Below, one piece after another: positions 50,186 through 61,888 of a stretch of DNA of 64,000 nt. The stretch spans positions 227,299,741 through 227,363,740 of the forward strand of contig CM041465.1 of NCBI GenBank assembly GCA_023213395.1. The letters run 5' to 3'. The position numbers were made by a program, and so were the translations under genes. Source of the stretch: Cycas panzhihuaensis (taxonomy: Eukaryota > Cycadophyta). Below the pieces are notes generated by a model. The model searched no databases. It saw only the letters and a list, made by a program, of their open reading frames with translations, and was not told where the DNA came from. The number at the start of each line of letters is the position of its first letter. Positions within the stretch are counted from its first letter, which is position 1.

Positions 50186-51700
50186 TTTTCAAAGATTGAT
50201 TTTGATTGGTCATATGACTAATTTGGACTTGATTTGACCCTATTTCAGTTGATTTAAAGTCAATCAGTCATTTTTTGAGCTTTTTTATAAAATCATTTTT
50301 TCAACCGATTATATTTTATTATTAGGTAACTATTTTCTACCTAGATCTATTCTACAGTGATCTACTTTTAATAAACTTTATTACCAACTATTTATTTTAA
50401 TTTTTAGAATATATTTTTATCATTATTTTAATCGTCAAAAGTGACACTTTAGTGCTTTTTAGCATTTTTTTACATTTTTTACATAAAGGTACTTGCTGCC
50501 ATTTCTACTGTAACTTTTTTGTTTTGTATCAGAATTTAGTTCTGTTAGTTTTGTTGGGAAGCTAACTCACTCCCCTTTGATCTGAAATTATTTTTTATAA
50601 ATTTTGAAGTACTTTTTTAGACTTTCAAAAGTATCAAAGTTGAGGTATTTAATAGCCTCTAATTTATCATTATTATATATTTTCATATATTATTTCTCAA
50701 ATTTTTTCAACTAAAAAGAAATTAAGCAACTCTCTAAGATATATTTAATTTTTTTATAGTATTCTATAAACTTTTATTACCATTTTTATAAGATTTTAAG
50801 ATCCTTACTCCTGTTAGGCCTAAAAAAGAGGTCTATACTTTTGGTTCATCAAAACTTCACTTGTGGGAACCCATTTTCAAAATGGTTAGTTCCATTGAAA
50901 ACATATTTTATTCATTTTCATATTGGTGTAATTTCACCTCATTCTAACATTATTTAGTATAGCTTTGAAGATATCAAACTTAAGCTTGTCTTCTAAACCT
51001 TTCTTTTAAGGAACTTTTTCATTCTTATTGATCCCTTTTACTATATATTCAAAGTGCTCATTTGACTTTTATATAACTCATTTTTAAGTGATTTGTGATA
51101 GAAAGTAATCTAAAGTAAAGTAATAAGCTAACTGCACCTATAATTTAAATGGGTATAATTTATTTTTTAAAAGGTTTCTTCTTTATATTTATTATATTTC
51201 AAAGTGTAAATACTCATATATATTTTAGTTTTAGCATTATATATTATTATTAATGAATAGGATTTATTGCATTGAGAGTTTATATTTATTCATTTGAAGA
51301 ATCAAAAGGTTAAAGATTATTCTTTTTATCATCAAAGTTACATTTCAGATTTGTATTACTAAAAGGATCTTTATTACATTCAAATTTTCTCTTATATTCA
51401 TTTTATTTCAAAGATTATTCCAAAACCGTACTTACTAAAAATCTTTTTTATTATTATTGAAATGATCATTCCCTTATTATGCCTAATTGATTGACTTTCA
51501 AAGGGTATTACATTTCTTTCAAAAAGTTTATCTAAAATCATATATGTTCATTAGTGTATTACATTTCTTTTGAAGAGTATATTTGACATCATACAAGTTT
51601 AGTCATTTATTGACTCTCTTGATTTGGTAAAATCATACCCTTTATATACTAACGTTTTTTTTTATAAAATGCCATAATTTCTTATATTTAATGGGTATAA
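50186..51700 (+). other. E3 interior, T-rich, no gene recognised
   Basis: About 1.5 kb of T-rich sequence between the captured segment and the gag-like frame. No domain on either strand. Confidence 0.5.
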
Positions 51701-51722
51701 TTTTTTACTATGATACAAGACT

Positions 51723-52375
51723 ATGTATGACTATTTTATTAAACATAATCTTCTGAAATATTTGCAATATGAATATGATCATAGTATTAAAGAAAATTTT
51801 AGAAAGGACAATGAAGTCTTAGGAATATTATTTTACACTATAAATGATCTTATTTTTTTTCAAGTTTCTGAATTAACTACTTTTAAATCTATATGGGATA
51901 TTTTGATTTCTACTTATGGGGGAGATACCCTCAATCTATTTGATGTTATTTTTGATGAGCATGTGAGACAGGTACCAGAATAGATGATTTGTAATAAAAA
52001 GACTAATGAAGATTCAGATCAAATGTATAATCAACTTACTACATAAGTATCTGATCCTCCATTTGAGGGGGAGAAGAAATCTTATGATATGACAGAAAAG
52101 AGACCTAATGATATGACAGACAAAGTTAAAATTTCAGAAGTTAAAGTTAAAGCTATAGTTATTCATTTTCATTTGAATCAAACTACATGTACTTATAGAT
52201 TTTTTGCAACTACATTTACTTACAACTTTTTTGTACCATTCCATAGTAAAGAGACATATATTACAAAAAGGATGAAGTAAGCTGATAAAGATCACATTAA
52301 GGAATAGATTTTGAAAGCTTTTTTCAAGTATAAATTCCATAAGTTCAAAGAGAAGATATAAATGTTTGTGATGAC
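51723..52375 (+). pseudogene. Copia-type gag remnant at the 3' end of E3
   Basis: Open for 86 codons (51,723-51,983), then continuing with stops and a frame change. The start reads H-N-L-L-K-Y-L-Q-Y-E-Y-D-H, then D-N-E-V-L-G-I-L-F-Y-T-I-N-D-L-I-F, then T-T-F-K-S-I-W-D-I-L-I-S-T-Y-G-G. This is the UBN2-type gag pattern (D-x-x-A-L-x-x-I...A-W-x-x-L-x-x-x-Y). The later part (52,089-52,280) is lysine-rich and not assignable. The frame stops only a few bases before the polypurine tract. No protease, integrase or RT is present, so E3 would have depended on proteins from another copia. Confidence 0.65.
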
Positions 52376-52379
52376 CATT

Positions 52380-52390
52380 AAGGGGGAGAA
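52380..52390 (+). other. E3 polypurine tract
   Basis: AAGGGGGAGAA immediately before the right LTR. Confidence 0.85.
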
Positions 52391-52782
52391 TATTAGAGTT
52401 AATAGTCATCACTCCACTCCCACCTTCCAACCAAGGGAGCACACATCATCTTCTTTAAATTACACATGTGGGTGCTCAATATGTATAGATAAGTTTAAGA
52501 TGAGTTTATATTAATTTGAGTTAAGTTTGTATTATCTTATTGTAATTTAAATTTCAGGGATTGAGGAGTTTCCCTCCTCCCCCAAAATTATAAATATTGA
52601 AAGGTGTGCAACCCTGGTGTCTTTAGACATCGCCCATATTGGGAAATTTGTAAAACTCTCCACTTCAAAATGGATTGAATATATAAAGAATTTATGCTTA
52701 TGCTACTATGTAACATTGTTATATTGATTTATGGTTCTATATTATGTTTTACCATGTTCTCCTAGAATTTTTATTTCCTTCA
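52391..52782 (+). repeat. E3 3' LTR
   Basis: 392 bp, starting TATTAGAGTTAATAG (TG changed to TA) and ending TTTCCTTCA at the same point as the left copy. It lacks the ~16-bp duplication of the left copy. Confidence 0.88.
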
Positions 52783-52823
52783 TTTGGTATCAAAGCTTAG
52801 TTTAGCTCCATTATTTTCCTACA
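52783..52823 (+). other. Extension between E3 3' LTR and target duplication
   Basis: 41 bp beginning TTTGGTATCAAAGC, i.e. a primer-site word, then TTAGTTTAGCTCC and on to CCTACA, directly followed by the target copy TTCTT. The left LTR also continues into a primer site, but after that the two sides differ. A regular integration should have the target copy straight after the LTR. Confidence 0.65.
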
Positions 52824-52828
52824 TTCTT

Positions 52829-53880
52829 TAGTGTTGTTAGAGTTAAAGATTTTTATTTTAGATTTGATTTGATTTTCACCTAATGTTTTACATTTAATAA
52901 ACATCTCAAAGACCTAACTTCTTATTTTAAGCAAATGAACCCAATATTTCTTGGAAAAATCATTAATGAAAGTGATAAAATACTTCTAAAGTATGATGGC
53001 ACTTAGGATGGTCCATAAATGTTAGAGAGAATAAGCTCAAGTGGAACTTTTACTCTAAATGAAGTCTGGTGTAGAAAATGATCTATGTGTTTCTTGCATG
53101 TTATGTAGCCTTTACAAACACAATAGACTATGGTTAGGGTGGGATACCCATGAACTGTATCATGTTTGCTTAAATATTATAGTTTGCCATAATTTGTATG
53201 GCTAAACTAGGCATGCCATAACTTATTGACTGGATTAGATTTAGTTATAAAGGCACTAAAAGACTTTATTTTAGAATGTCAAAAATTTGTTAGGTTGTAG
53301 AGACCTATAGGTCCTCAACTAATTGATTTAAACTTGTTTAAATATTATTTAATAACAAATCTATCTTTCCAGAATTCGACAACAAGCTCTTTTTAGCAGA
53401 TTTGATAAACTAAAAGGAGATTTGGTAATAATCTAGGAATGTAATATATGTCCTTAATAGACCTCTCTTTTAAAGAAACATCTCCTATTCCTTTGACTTT
53501 TAGTTGTGAACCACTTTTGAATGAGATTTCCTCTTCAAAATTAAGGTTGGAATGGTAAGATAACAAGTATTCTTAGTGTCCTATCATATGATGGGATGCA
53601 CTAGAATTAAGGATCCACAAAGGTGGTTGAGTAGTTGGTACCAAAAAGGTTGATGTGGAAGTAGTTAGGGAATGGTTAGGATTATGAGATCATGATTGGA
53701 TCTCTTTAGAAGCTTTGCAAGATTCAGAAGTTATTCTATTCCTATAGACGTCAATGGTGTGCCTCTTTTTATGGAAGTAAGTATAGTTAACATTATTAGG
53801 GTTAGAATTGATAGTATTCCTTTTCTGGAATGACTATTTAGAGGTATTCTTTATTTTAGGTAATCTAGAATACTAAGTAT
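52829..53880 (-). pseudogene. E2 integrase N-half, GAG-pre-integrase and protease remnant
   Basis: From high to low coordinate, the protease shows W-I-L-N-S-S-A-S-H-H-M near 53,600 (catalytic D-S-G now N-S-S). Then comes P-R-L-L-P-N-L-L near 53,420. The pre-integrase zinc site reads L-W-H-A-*-F-S-H near 53,230 with C-V-C-K-G-Y near 53,110. The integrase start is F-I-N-D-F-S-K-K-Y-W-V near 52,965. The reading then reaches the E3 insertion and continues at 46,621. Stops are many and some frames shift. Confidence 0.85.
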
Positions 53881-54690
53881 TATGATAAAGGTTGTTTAAA
53901 GAAGATGAACCTCTATAAGGTTTTTAGAACTTAGGATTATCTTGATTACTTTGATAGTTGTTCCGATGCTTAAACTTATTGAGTGGCTTTGACTTGGAAA
54001 AAAGAGCTTGTGAAGGATCTTAAAGTTTTCTAGTTCGAATTAACATTATTTGATATTCAACTACTTGATGTCAACTAATTAAAGGTTATTAGTGGATATC
54101 TAGCCTACTGCCTAGTAGTTTTAAAAGATTAAAATGTTTTGGGACTTTATTGATTACAAGATAGACAAGTGTATCATTGTCTTTTATATATGTAACAATG
54201 ACTATTTTATCACCTACTTTTATAGAAGACTTTATGCAATTGCCTAAGTCTTTATTGATAAGTTGAAGTTTTCATAAGAAGTCTTCAACTTTAGAAAAGT
54301 CTTCATAATTTAAATCATATATTTATTATTTTAGAACAACCAAGTTGTAAGCATAAACTTTATTAGGCTTTTCCTTAAGTGGGTTCTAAACTATGGCTAA
54401 ATCATTTGTGTCAGAGAAGTATCAATTTATATCTAGGGAGAGAGAGTTTAGGATGGTGCCTAAGGCTCACAATTTATTAGATAAACCATATATGAATCTA
54501 ATTTTTCATACATCAATTTAACAAATTCTCCTATGATATATCACTATAGCTTTTGTTGCTTTAGGTGGTGAAATATGCAAGTTTTTTAGTAGACGTAATT
54601 ATAGCTAGTTAGAACTAGAATTAAATACAGGACATTGTCCCTAACATGAGTGTCATTTTGGGACTAACTAATGATTAAATACCTCTTTAA
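53881..54690 (-). pseudogene. E2 gag remnant
   Basis: Strongly decayed. A CCHC-like knuckle reads Y-F-H-K-K-R-H-T-I-D-V-Y near 53,760, with cysteines changed to Y and F. Upstream, S-F-F-Q-V-K-A-type and K-F-K-H-R-N-N pieces fit the basic region before a copia knuckle. Start and boundaries are uncertain. Confidence 0.55.
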
Positions 54691-55800
54691 GGAAAGAAAA
54701 AGAAATGATAAGGGTGGAAGAAATTATGATGACTTTTGAATAAAATTAATTATGATTTTTATAGGTGAATATTTATTTAGTAAAGTAAGTGTGTTATTGA
54801 AGTAAACTCATTAATATTAACCTTGATTATCACTGAATATGAATTTTAAAAAATAAATTTAAATCATAAATAAGATCTTATTACCACATGAATCAATTTA
54901 CCACTAAATATGAATTGATTTGCCACTTAAACATCAATTGATTTGCCACTTAAACATGAAATAATTTGTCATTGATCATAAAATAAAATAAAAAAACTTA
55001 TTAATAAATAATGATAATCATTTGATCACGAACCATTAAATTTTTAATCAAATATCTAAGAAAATTAATCAAACATGTGAGAGTTATATTTATGTAGCTT
55101 AAATTAAATTATATAATTAAAAAATATATATTTTAATTAATTATTAATAGACTGCATACAATGATTAAAAATTATATTTAAAAAAATAAAATTTATTAAA
55201 TTATTGACAAGTGATTAATGTTTACTAATTTAAGATAATAAATTTAAAATATTATAAAGGAAATATGTAAAAAATATCACGTACCTTGGATTATCTGGTC
55301 ATGAAAAGAAGCCTTATTTTGAGCATAAATTTATAAGATGAAATGGTGTCCAAATGAAACAAGTGACCAGTTGATGCGTCTACATCTAGATCAAGATTCT
55401 AATGCTTCTTTCAGAGTTGAATTTAAACTTTGTATGGTAAAGTTACAAAATAAAAAGCATAGGTACCTCCTTTGTAGGAAAAAATAATAATAATAATAGG
55501 ATAAGAAGATAGGCCCCTTTTCAAAATTGGACTGCGATCATAGGAGAGGCTAATATGGTCAGGGGCTAATGGGAGAGGGTCTAAGGAAAACCCAAAAAAA
55601 TATTTTAATTTAATTGAATTAAGTTGAAATATTATAAAAATAAATAACTTAAAAGGGGACGTCAAGGTGTGGACCCAAAAAGTCAATAAGCCATAGTTTA
55701 AATTTTTTTGCATTTGCAAAACGTATAGGTTAAATTTAAGTGGATTTAAAATTCATGTAATAAAAAAAGATTATGAAGGGTTTTGACCTATTTTCCACCA
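54691..55800 (-). other. E2 leader, no gene recognised
   Basis: AT-rich leader. Repeated phrases ATCAATTGATTTGCCACTTAAACATGA-like occur near 54,890-54,960 (shortened here to the theme GATTTGCCACTTAAACAT, two clear copies). The open stretch at 55,423-55,719 (minus) has no known domain. Confidence 0.5.
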
Positions 55801-55817
55801 TTTTTTTTATGTTGTAG

Positions 55818-56420
55818 GTTGAGGGCAATGGCGACAGTGGAGATGGTCTTTAGCGCTTTGTCTTTAGGGGTCATTCCATCCTTTGTATAGGTAGTTTTGT
55901 ATGATGGCATTTATTTTAAGGTGATACCTTCATTAAGTGCCACTTCATCTTCTACATGGAGGGAGGTTCTCTGTATCTAAGCATCTATTTTTTTCATGTC
56001 CACTCCACTTCTATGTGGAGGGAGGGTCTCTGTATATGGGTATCTACTTTCTATGTGGCTACTCCACTTCTGTGTGGAGGGAGGGTCTCTGCATCTGCTT
56101 TCTACATGGCTACTCCACTTCTGCATGGAGGGAGGGTCTCTATGTTTGCTTTCTACTAGCTCCTATGTTGATCTCTTTCTCCAAGTTGGTTTAAAGGCTT
56201 CAGTCATAATAATCAATAGTTCTTTATATATGTTTTTTTTAGAAGCTTCTGTAGTCTCATCAGTTGAGGAAATTTTTGTTTCCTCCTATTTTTATCACAG
56301 TTACTCTTGAAGTATCATCAAACCCTTGTATTATTTTTTTTGTGCATACGGTTGTATGTATTTTGTAAGCCAGGCTACAAAACAGACATTAATGAAAAAT
56401 AAAAGCACCTTGTAGTGTTG
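55818..56420 (+). other. Candidate captured gene fragment in E2 leader
   Basis: On the plus strand, opposite to E2, a T-rich run ending TTGTAG at about 55,818 looks like a splice acceptor. It is followed by GCAATGGCGACAGTGGAG and a 21-codon open stretch starting M-A-T-V-E-M-V-F-S-A-L-S. Further on there is an AATAAA at 56,398 preceded by TTGTATGTATTTTGTAA, the layout of a plant mRNA 3' end. The segment keeps CAG/CTG and CG words unlike the DNA around it. The protein is not recognisable, so host origin is an inference. Confidence 0.3.
55949..56150. repeat. Tandem repeat, 51-59-bp unit, four copies
   Basis: CCACTTCTRYRTGGAGGGAGGG recurs at about 55,949, 56,008, 56,067 and 56,118 (each preceded by CACTTC and followed by TCTCTGTAT-like sequence). 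Three frames stay open across part of it on the plus strand, giving E-G-G-S-L and H-F-C-x-E-G-G-type blocks. Confidence 0.85.
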
Positions 56421-56528
56421 ATTTCTGTATAGCAATAGTTTTGATTAATATAAATCTAGCCTCATTTTTTTGTGTAATATTATATATTTTAATTTTCATG
56501 TTAATTTATGCATCCTACTACTAAACTA

Positions 56529-56540
56529 GCTCTAATACTA
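56529..56540 (-). promoter_or_regulatory. E2 primer-binding site
   Basis: TAGTATTAGAGC on the minus strand against the canonical TGGTATCAGAGC. The two differences are both transitions, and one is CAG to TAG. Confidence 0.82.
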
Positions 56541-56969
56541 TGTAGGAGAGAGGGAATGATTTACAAGCATATGTATTATTTTAAATAAAACATAAATTTG
56601 TAGATATAACAATCACTAGTAAACACACCAAGATTAACAAGTGAAAAACCCCTTTGGGGGATAAAAAACCTCCTCCTAAAATAATTTAAATAATACTAAA
56701 TAGAATATACATTATAGTGATTTAGTGAATATGAGAATCTCAACCTCTCTCTATTTACCAACATACTAGCATACCCTACATATGACTTTGACCAACCTCC
56801 TGGCCTATAGACCAACTTCCTAGAATCTAGGAAGAGATAAATAGGAAGAGGTTCGTTGAAATAAACAATTATCAATTTCAATGAACCATATAACCAAATA
56901 ATAATCATAAAGTAACTTTAATAAATATTTTTACAAAGATAACATTATAAACATAATATTATTCTAACA
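56541..56969 (-). repeat. E2 5' LTR
   Basis: 429 bp, plus-strand start TGTAGGAGAGAGGG and end ATTCTAACA. Same length as the partner at 43,758-44,186. Confidence 0.93.
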
Positions 56970-56974
56970 GAGTC

Positions 56975-57900
56975 CTAGAAATCCCCTTAGTTTTAATATA
57001 TTCTTTAGTATAGGTCAGTCAAGGATAACTTATACTTTTATAAGATCAATTTTAATTCCACGTTTTAAAATTATGTGTCTAGGGTATTCTAGAGTTTTTC
57101 TCCCAAAATAGTATTTTGACTTCTTTACAGAAAATTAGTTGTCTCGAAGATCTTATAATATTAGTTGGATGTGTACCAAATGCTCTTACTATGTTTTATT
57201 CTAGATAAGAATATCATCAAAGAAGACCATGACAAACCTCCTTCAAAAAGGTATAAATACATTATTCATATTTACTTGGAATGTCATTGGGACATTTATA
57301 AGTCCAAATGGCATCACTTTAAATTCATATAATTGTTGGTGTATTTGGAAGGTTGTTTTCTCTACATCCTTAGGCCTTATTAGTATTTGGTAGTATCCTA
57401 AGCATAGATCAACCTTGGTAAAATACCTTGCTCCATGTAACTCATCTTTGATGTCATACATACATGGAATAAGATATTTATTTTTTAGTATTATCTTATT
57501 TAGGGCTCTATAATCAATCCACATTTAAAATGATACATCCTTCTTCTTGCTTAAGACAAGCAAGGCTACATAAGGGCTTTTTCTTAGTATAATAGCACCA
57601 AAATCTAGTAAATCTTTTGTAAGTCTCTCTCTTTCTATCTTTTGTTTATGTTCATACTGATATGGGTGAATAATAATAGCCCCCTTCCCTAATTCTAGTT
57701 TAATGATATACTCTATGCTCTAACTAAGGGGTGGAGTTCTTGGTAGTTCTTGAAAAAAGTCTTGATAATGACTTATAAGCTCATCTACTTCATCCTTTTA
57801 CTCTAAGAATAACTTATTTTTGAATTCCTCTCCTTACATGGAAAATAATACTATGATGAACTCAGAATGTCTTTTACTTAATATTTTTCTCATTTTCTCT
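56975..57900 (-). pseudogene. E1 reverse transcriptase remnant
   Basis: Gypsy RT, better kept than the rest of E1. The lead-in reads P-Y-Q-Y-E-H-K-Q-K-I-E and S-P-Y-V-A-L-L-V-L near 57,600. Then the open 93-codon block 57,243-57,524 has D-Y-R-A-L-N-K-I, A-R-Y-F-T-K-V-D-L and V-M-P-F-G-L-I-N-V-P. The catalytic box is F-F-D-D-I-L-I near 57,225 (usual Y-x-D-D). The end L-R-G-F-L-G-L falls exactly at the E2 target site. Confidence 0.9.
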
Positions 57901-60022
57901 ACAAATATAACTTTTAACTTTAGGGTGTTAATTCCATTTAGTTGTTATTTTCTTCCATCTAATTTAAACCTGATGAATTTTTTATTAAAATTTAGGGTAT
58001 ATGTCCCTAGTGCCTTAACCATTCAACTCCCAAAATCACATCAAATCCTCTAATATCAAATGTATAATAATATACTAAAAACTTATAATTACCAATATGT
58101 AGTCATTAGTATTTAACCTCATCTTAGCATGATAAGATTTAATTTCTTGGGAGTCAGATATGGAATTCCTTTTTCTCCATGTGTAGCCCTAACCTTTTGG
58201 TCTTTTATATATCAATGAAATTATAGGTGCTACTTAAGTTAATGAGAATGATTACCTTTCCTTTCTAATATATCCAAAGAGTATGATGGTGTTGTGGGGT
58301 ATAATTCTGGATATAACTAATAGGGAAATCTTAGGTTGATCATCATCTAATTCCTTAAATAGGCTTATATCTTCCTCAACTTACTCCTCCTATAGGTCTT
58401 ATTGATACTCCCCTTCTTCCCTATCTTCAATGTATACTTCTATGTTATATAGCCTCCTTTCTACATACCTTTATCCCTTGACCTAAGGTTTCTTACAAGT
58501 GTAACATATACCGAGTGTTCTCTCTTTAGCCCTTTTGTTCTCCCTATCCCTTTAGGCTTTAATAATTTCCTAGATACTCTTAGATTTATATTTCATTGAT
58601 TATAAATCCTTGACCACTTTGCTCCATTGGCCTATACTTAGTTCAATGAGGTACAATGCCAAAACGTCTTTGAAGGATCTCATTCTTAGACTCAATCAAT
58701 CATTTTAGGTTGATTATATCATCCAAGATGCTTGACTTGTGATAGCAAATATCTTCTTAGATTTTAGGTCATAATTTATTGATGTAGAATAGGAATATTA
58801 TGGTAGAAGAATCTCCTAGTTTAATTAAAGTCTTTCAAACTCTTTTATATATTATTTAATTGTTTGTTCCTTCTAGAAGTAATATATTAATTAGACATGA
58901 TATGAATCACCTAATTTATCCTTTATTTATATTTTGAAAGCTTCTATAAAATGTTTGAAATTATGTGCCCCCCCTTAACTTTTACAAAGTGTTTTCTAAT
59001 AATACATTGATCCCATTAGATAGTCTATAGTAAAGTTAATTTGTTCTCATACTTTATTATTATGAAGTACATCAATAGCATTTTCTACTTTTGCTAACTA
59101 TTTATCTAGTTCAATATTACCATCTTGGGGATAGACTGGTACTTTTAGATTATGGAATAAGATTAGATATTGATGGATATTATATTTCTTATATTACTTC
59201 TAATCCTCTTCCTCATATCTTTTATATTCTTTTTAACCTTTTTCCTTATTATTATCATTGTTAGTGCTCTTATTTTTCTTAGAATCCTTTCTTGTTAATA
59301 TATTTTTAATGTTGCTTACTTCAATGGATATCTTATGCATCTCTTCTTTTTTCTCTTCAAAATTTACCTTAAGATTTTAGAGGTCTTCAAAAATTTAATT
59401 TATTATTTTTTTATATTTGATAGCCTATAGTTTGTGACATCTCGAGTGAAGCTCCAATTTTTATAACTTTTATAGTAACCTCTTGAGTATCTTCTAATGT
59501 GTACCATTTAAAATTATCTCCAAGTGTATTAAATTATACCTCAGAATAAAGCTATTTAAATAAATATTCTAATACTTTTAATGAAATCAAATTCTAATAC
59601 ATGTAGAAAAAGTTATAGACCTTTTAAGATGGGTTACAATTAGGGTTTTTAGGGATCACAATAGTATCCATTATAAAAATGCTAATAAATTTTTACTCTG
59701 ATATTTAATATACATTAAACCATTTATTAAAAAAATAGATATCAAGACACACAAATTCAAAAAATATTTGAGGTAAATTAGATACTTTTAGCTAAAGTAA
59801 TATCCATCTGAAGTTATGGCAATAGATTTTAGGCCCTAAAGACAACGACAAAGAGTAGGTAAAAACTAAATTCCCTATAATTTTTATTTTACTCAAAAAC
59901 CTAAGGTATAACTACTATAAGTTTATAGAATAGGCCTAGTTGACTCAAATTTATGAATATTCTTTTAAAATTCTTCTATTTATGCTCTCAAAAATGTAAA
60001 TCCTTATTATGCCAAAAACGAA
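57901..60022 (-). pseudogene. E1 gag and protease remnant
   Basis: Near 58,215 the protease active site reads I-N-L-S-S-T-Y-N-F-I-D, where active elements have L-x-D-S/T-G-S/A-T-H-N-F-I-D. A knuckle remnant C-Y-T-C-K-K lies near 58,500. Gag shows F-G/L-G-D-S-Y-H-V and Q-K-E-Q-T-I with I-K-E-F-E-R-L near 58,870-58,930. Many stops; the gag start is not defined. The last few hundred bases before the primer site are leader. Confidence 0.7.
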
Positions 60023-60034
60023 GCTCTAATACTA
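60023..60034 (-). promoter_or_regulatory. E1 primer-binding site
   Basis: TAGTATTAGAGC on the minus strand, the same decayed initiator-Met word as in E2, two bases from the LTR end CTCCA. Confidence 0.75.
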
Positions 60035-60036
60035 CT

Positions 60037-60314
60037 TGGAGTAATCCTAAAGAGTAGTTATTTCCATAAATACAAAAGAATTGAAATAAATGTTGAGATA
60101 AAGCCCCTAAGATCCAAATGGTTAAAAGACCCTAAATAGATTAACTCACAAAAGATGATTTACAAATGAATGATAATCCTCTATTTATAGGTGTCAAAAT
60201 TGATCACCTTTAAAAAATTGACCTCGTAATAATAATGAAACTAACTTCTAATAGTTAAATTTAAGAATTTATCATATTTATGCCCAATTTCCATAATTAA
60301 ATTATGTTATAACA
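60037..60314 (-). repeat. E1 5' LTR
   Basis: 278 bp, plus-strand start TGGAGTAATCC and end ATGTTATAACA; aligns with 41,415-41,744 apart from the extra segment there. The next bases TATAT are both the target copy and the first bases of a microsatellite. Confidence 0.85.

Positions 60315-61888
<1,574 letters not shown>

Larger units (their letters stand above)
46627..52823 (+). mobile_element. E3: gag-only LTR element carrying host gene fragments
   Basis: Plus-strand element of 6.2 kb with LTRs at 46,627-47,034 and 52,391-52,782, about 86% alike by eye. It has a Met-type primer site after the left LTR, a polypurine tract AAGGGGGAGAA before the right LTR, and target duplications TTCTT (46,622-46,626 and 52,824-52,828). 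It sits in the integrase of E2, in opposite orientation. No pol is present. Its interior holds a T-rich leader, antisense fragments resembling THUMP/TAN1 and histone H2A genes, and a gag-like frame at the 3' end. A 41-bp extension lies between the right LTR and the target copy. Confidence 0.85.
43758..56969 (-). mobile_element. E2: Ty1/copia element, 13.2 kb including nested E3
   Basis: Two LTRs of exactly 429 bp, about 86% alike by eye, with TG...CA ends (TATAAG instead of TGTAGG at one). There is a Met-type primer site, a polypurine tract and target duplications GATTC (43,753-43,757) and GAGTC (56,970-56,974). It sits in the RT of E1 in the same orientation. Discounting one target copy, the E1 frame continues across the site at the G-F-L-G-L / Y-Y segment of the RT. 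Without E3 it is about 7.0 kb. Confidence 0.92.
41415..60314 (-). mobile_element. E1: Ty3/gypsy element, 18.9 kb including nested E2 and E3
   Basis: Matching LTRs at 41,415-41,744 and 60,037-60,314, an initiator-Met-type primer site beside the right LTR, and a 5-bp duplication TATAT on both sides. Minus-strand order is gag (58.7-59.2 kb), protease (58.2 kb), RT (57.2-57.9 kb), then E2, then RNase H and integrase (43.75-41.76 kb). Without E2 the element is about 5.7 kb. The domain order and Met primer fit a chromovirus-like gypsy, but no chromodomain could be read. Confidence 0.88.

Noticed and set aside
55937-56310. Three overlapping plus-strand frames as a repeat protein gene
   Set aside because: They stay open only because the 51-59-bp repeat lacks stops in three frames; no family is recognised. 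Kept only as a repeat and a weak gene-fragment candidate.
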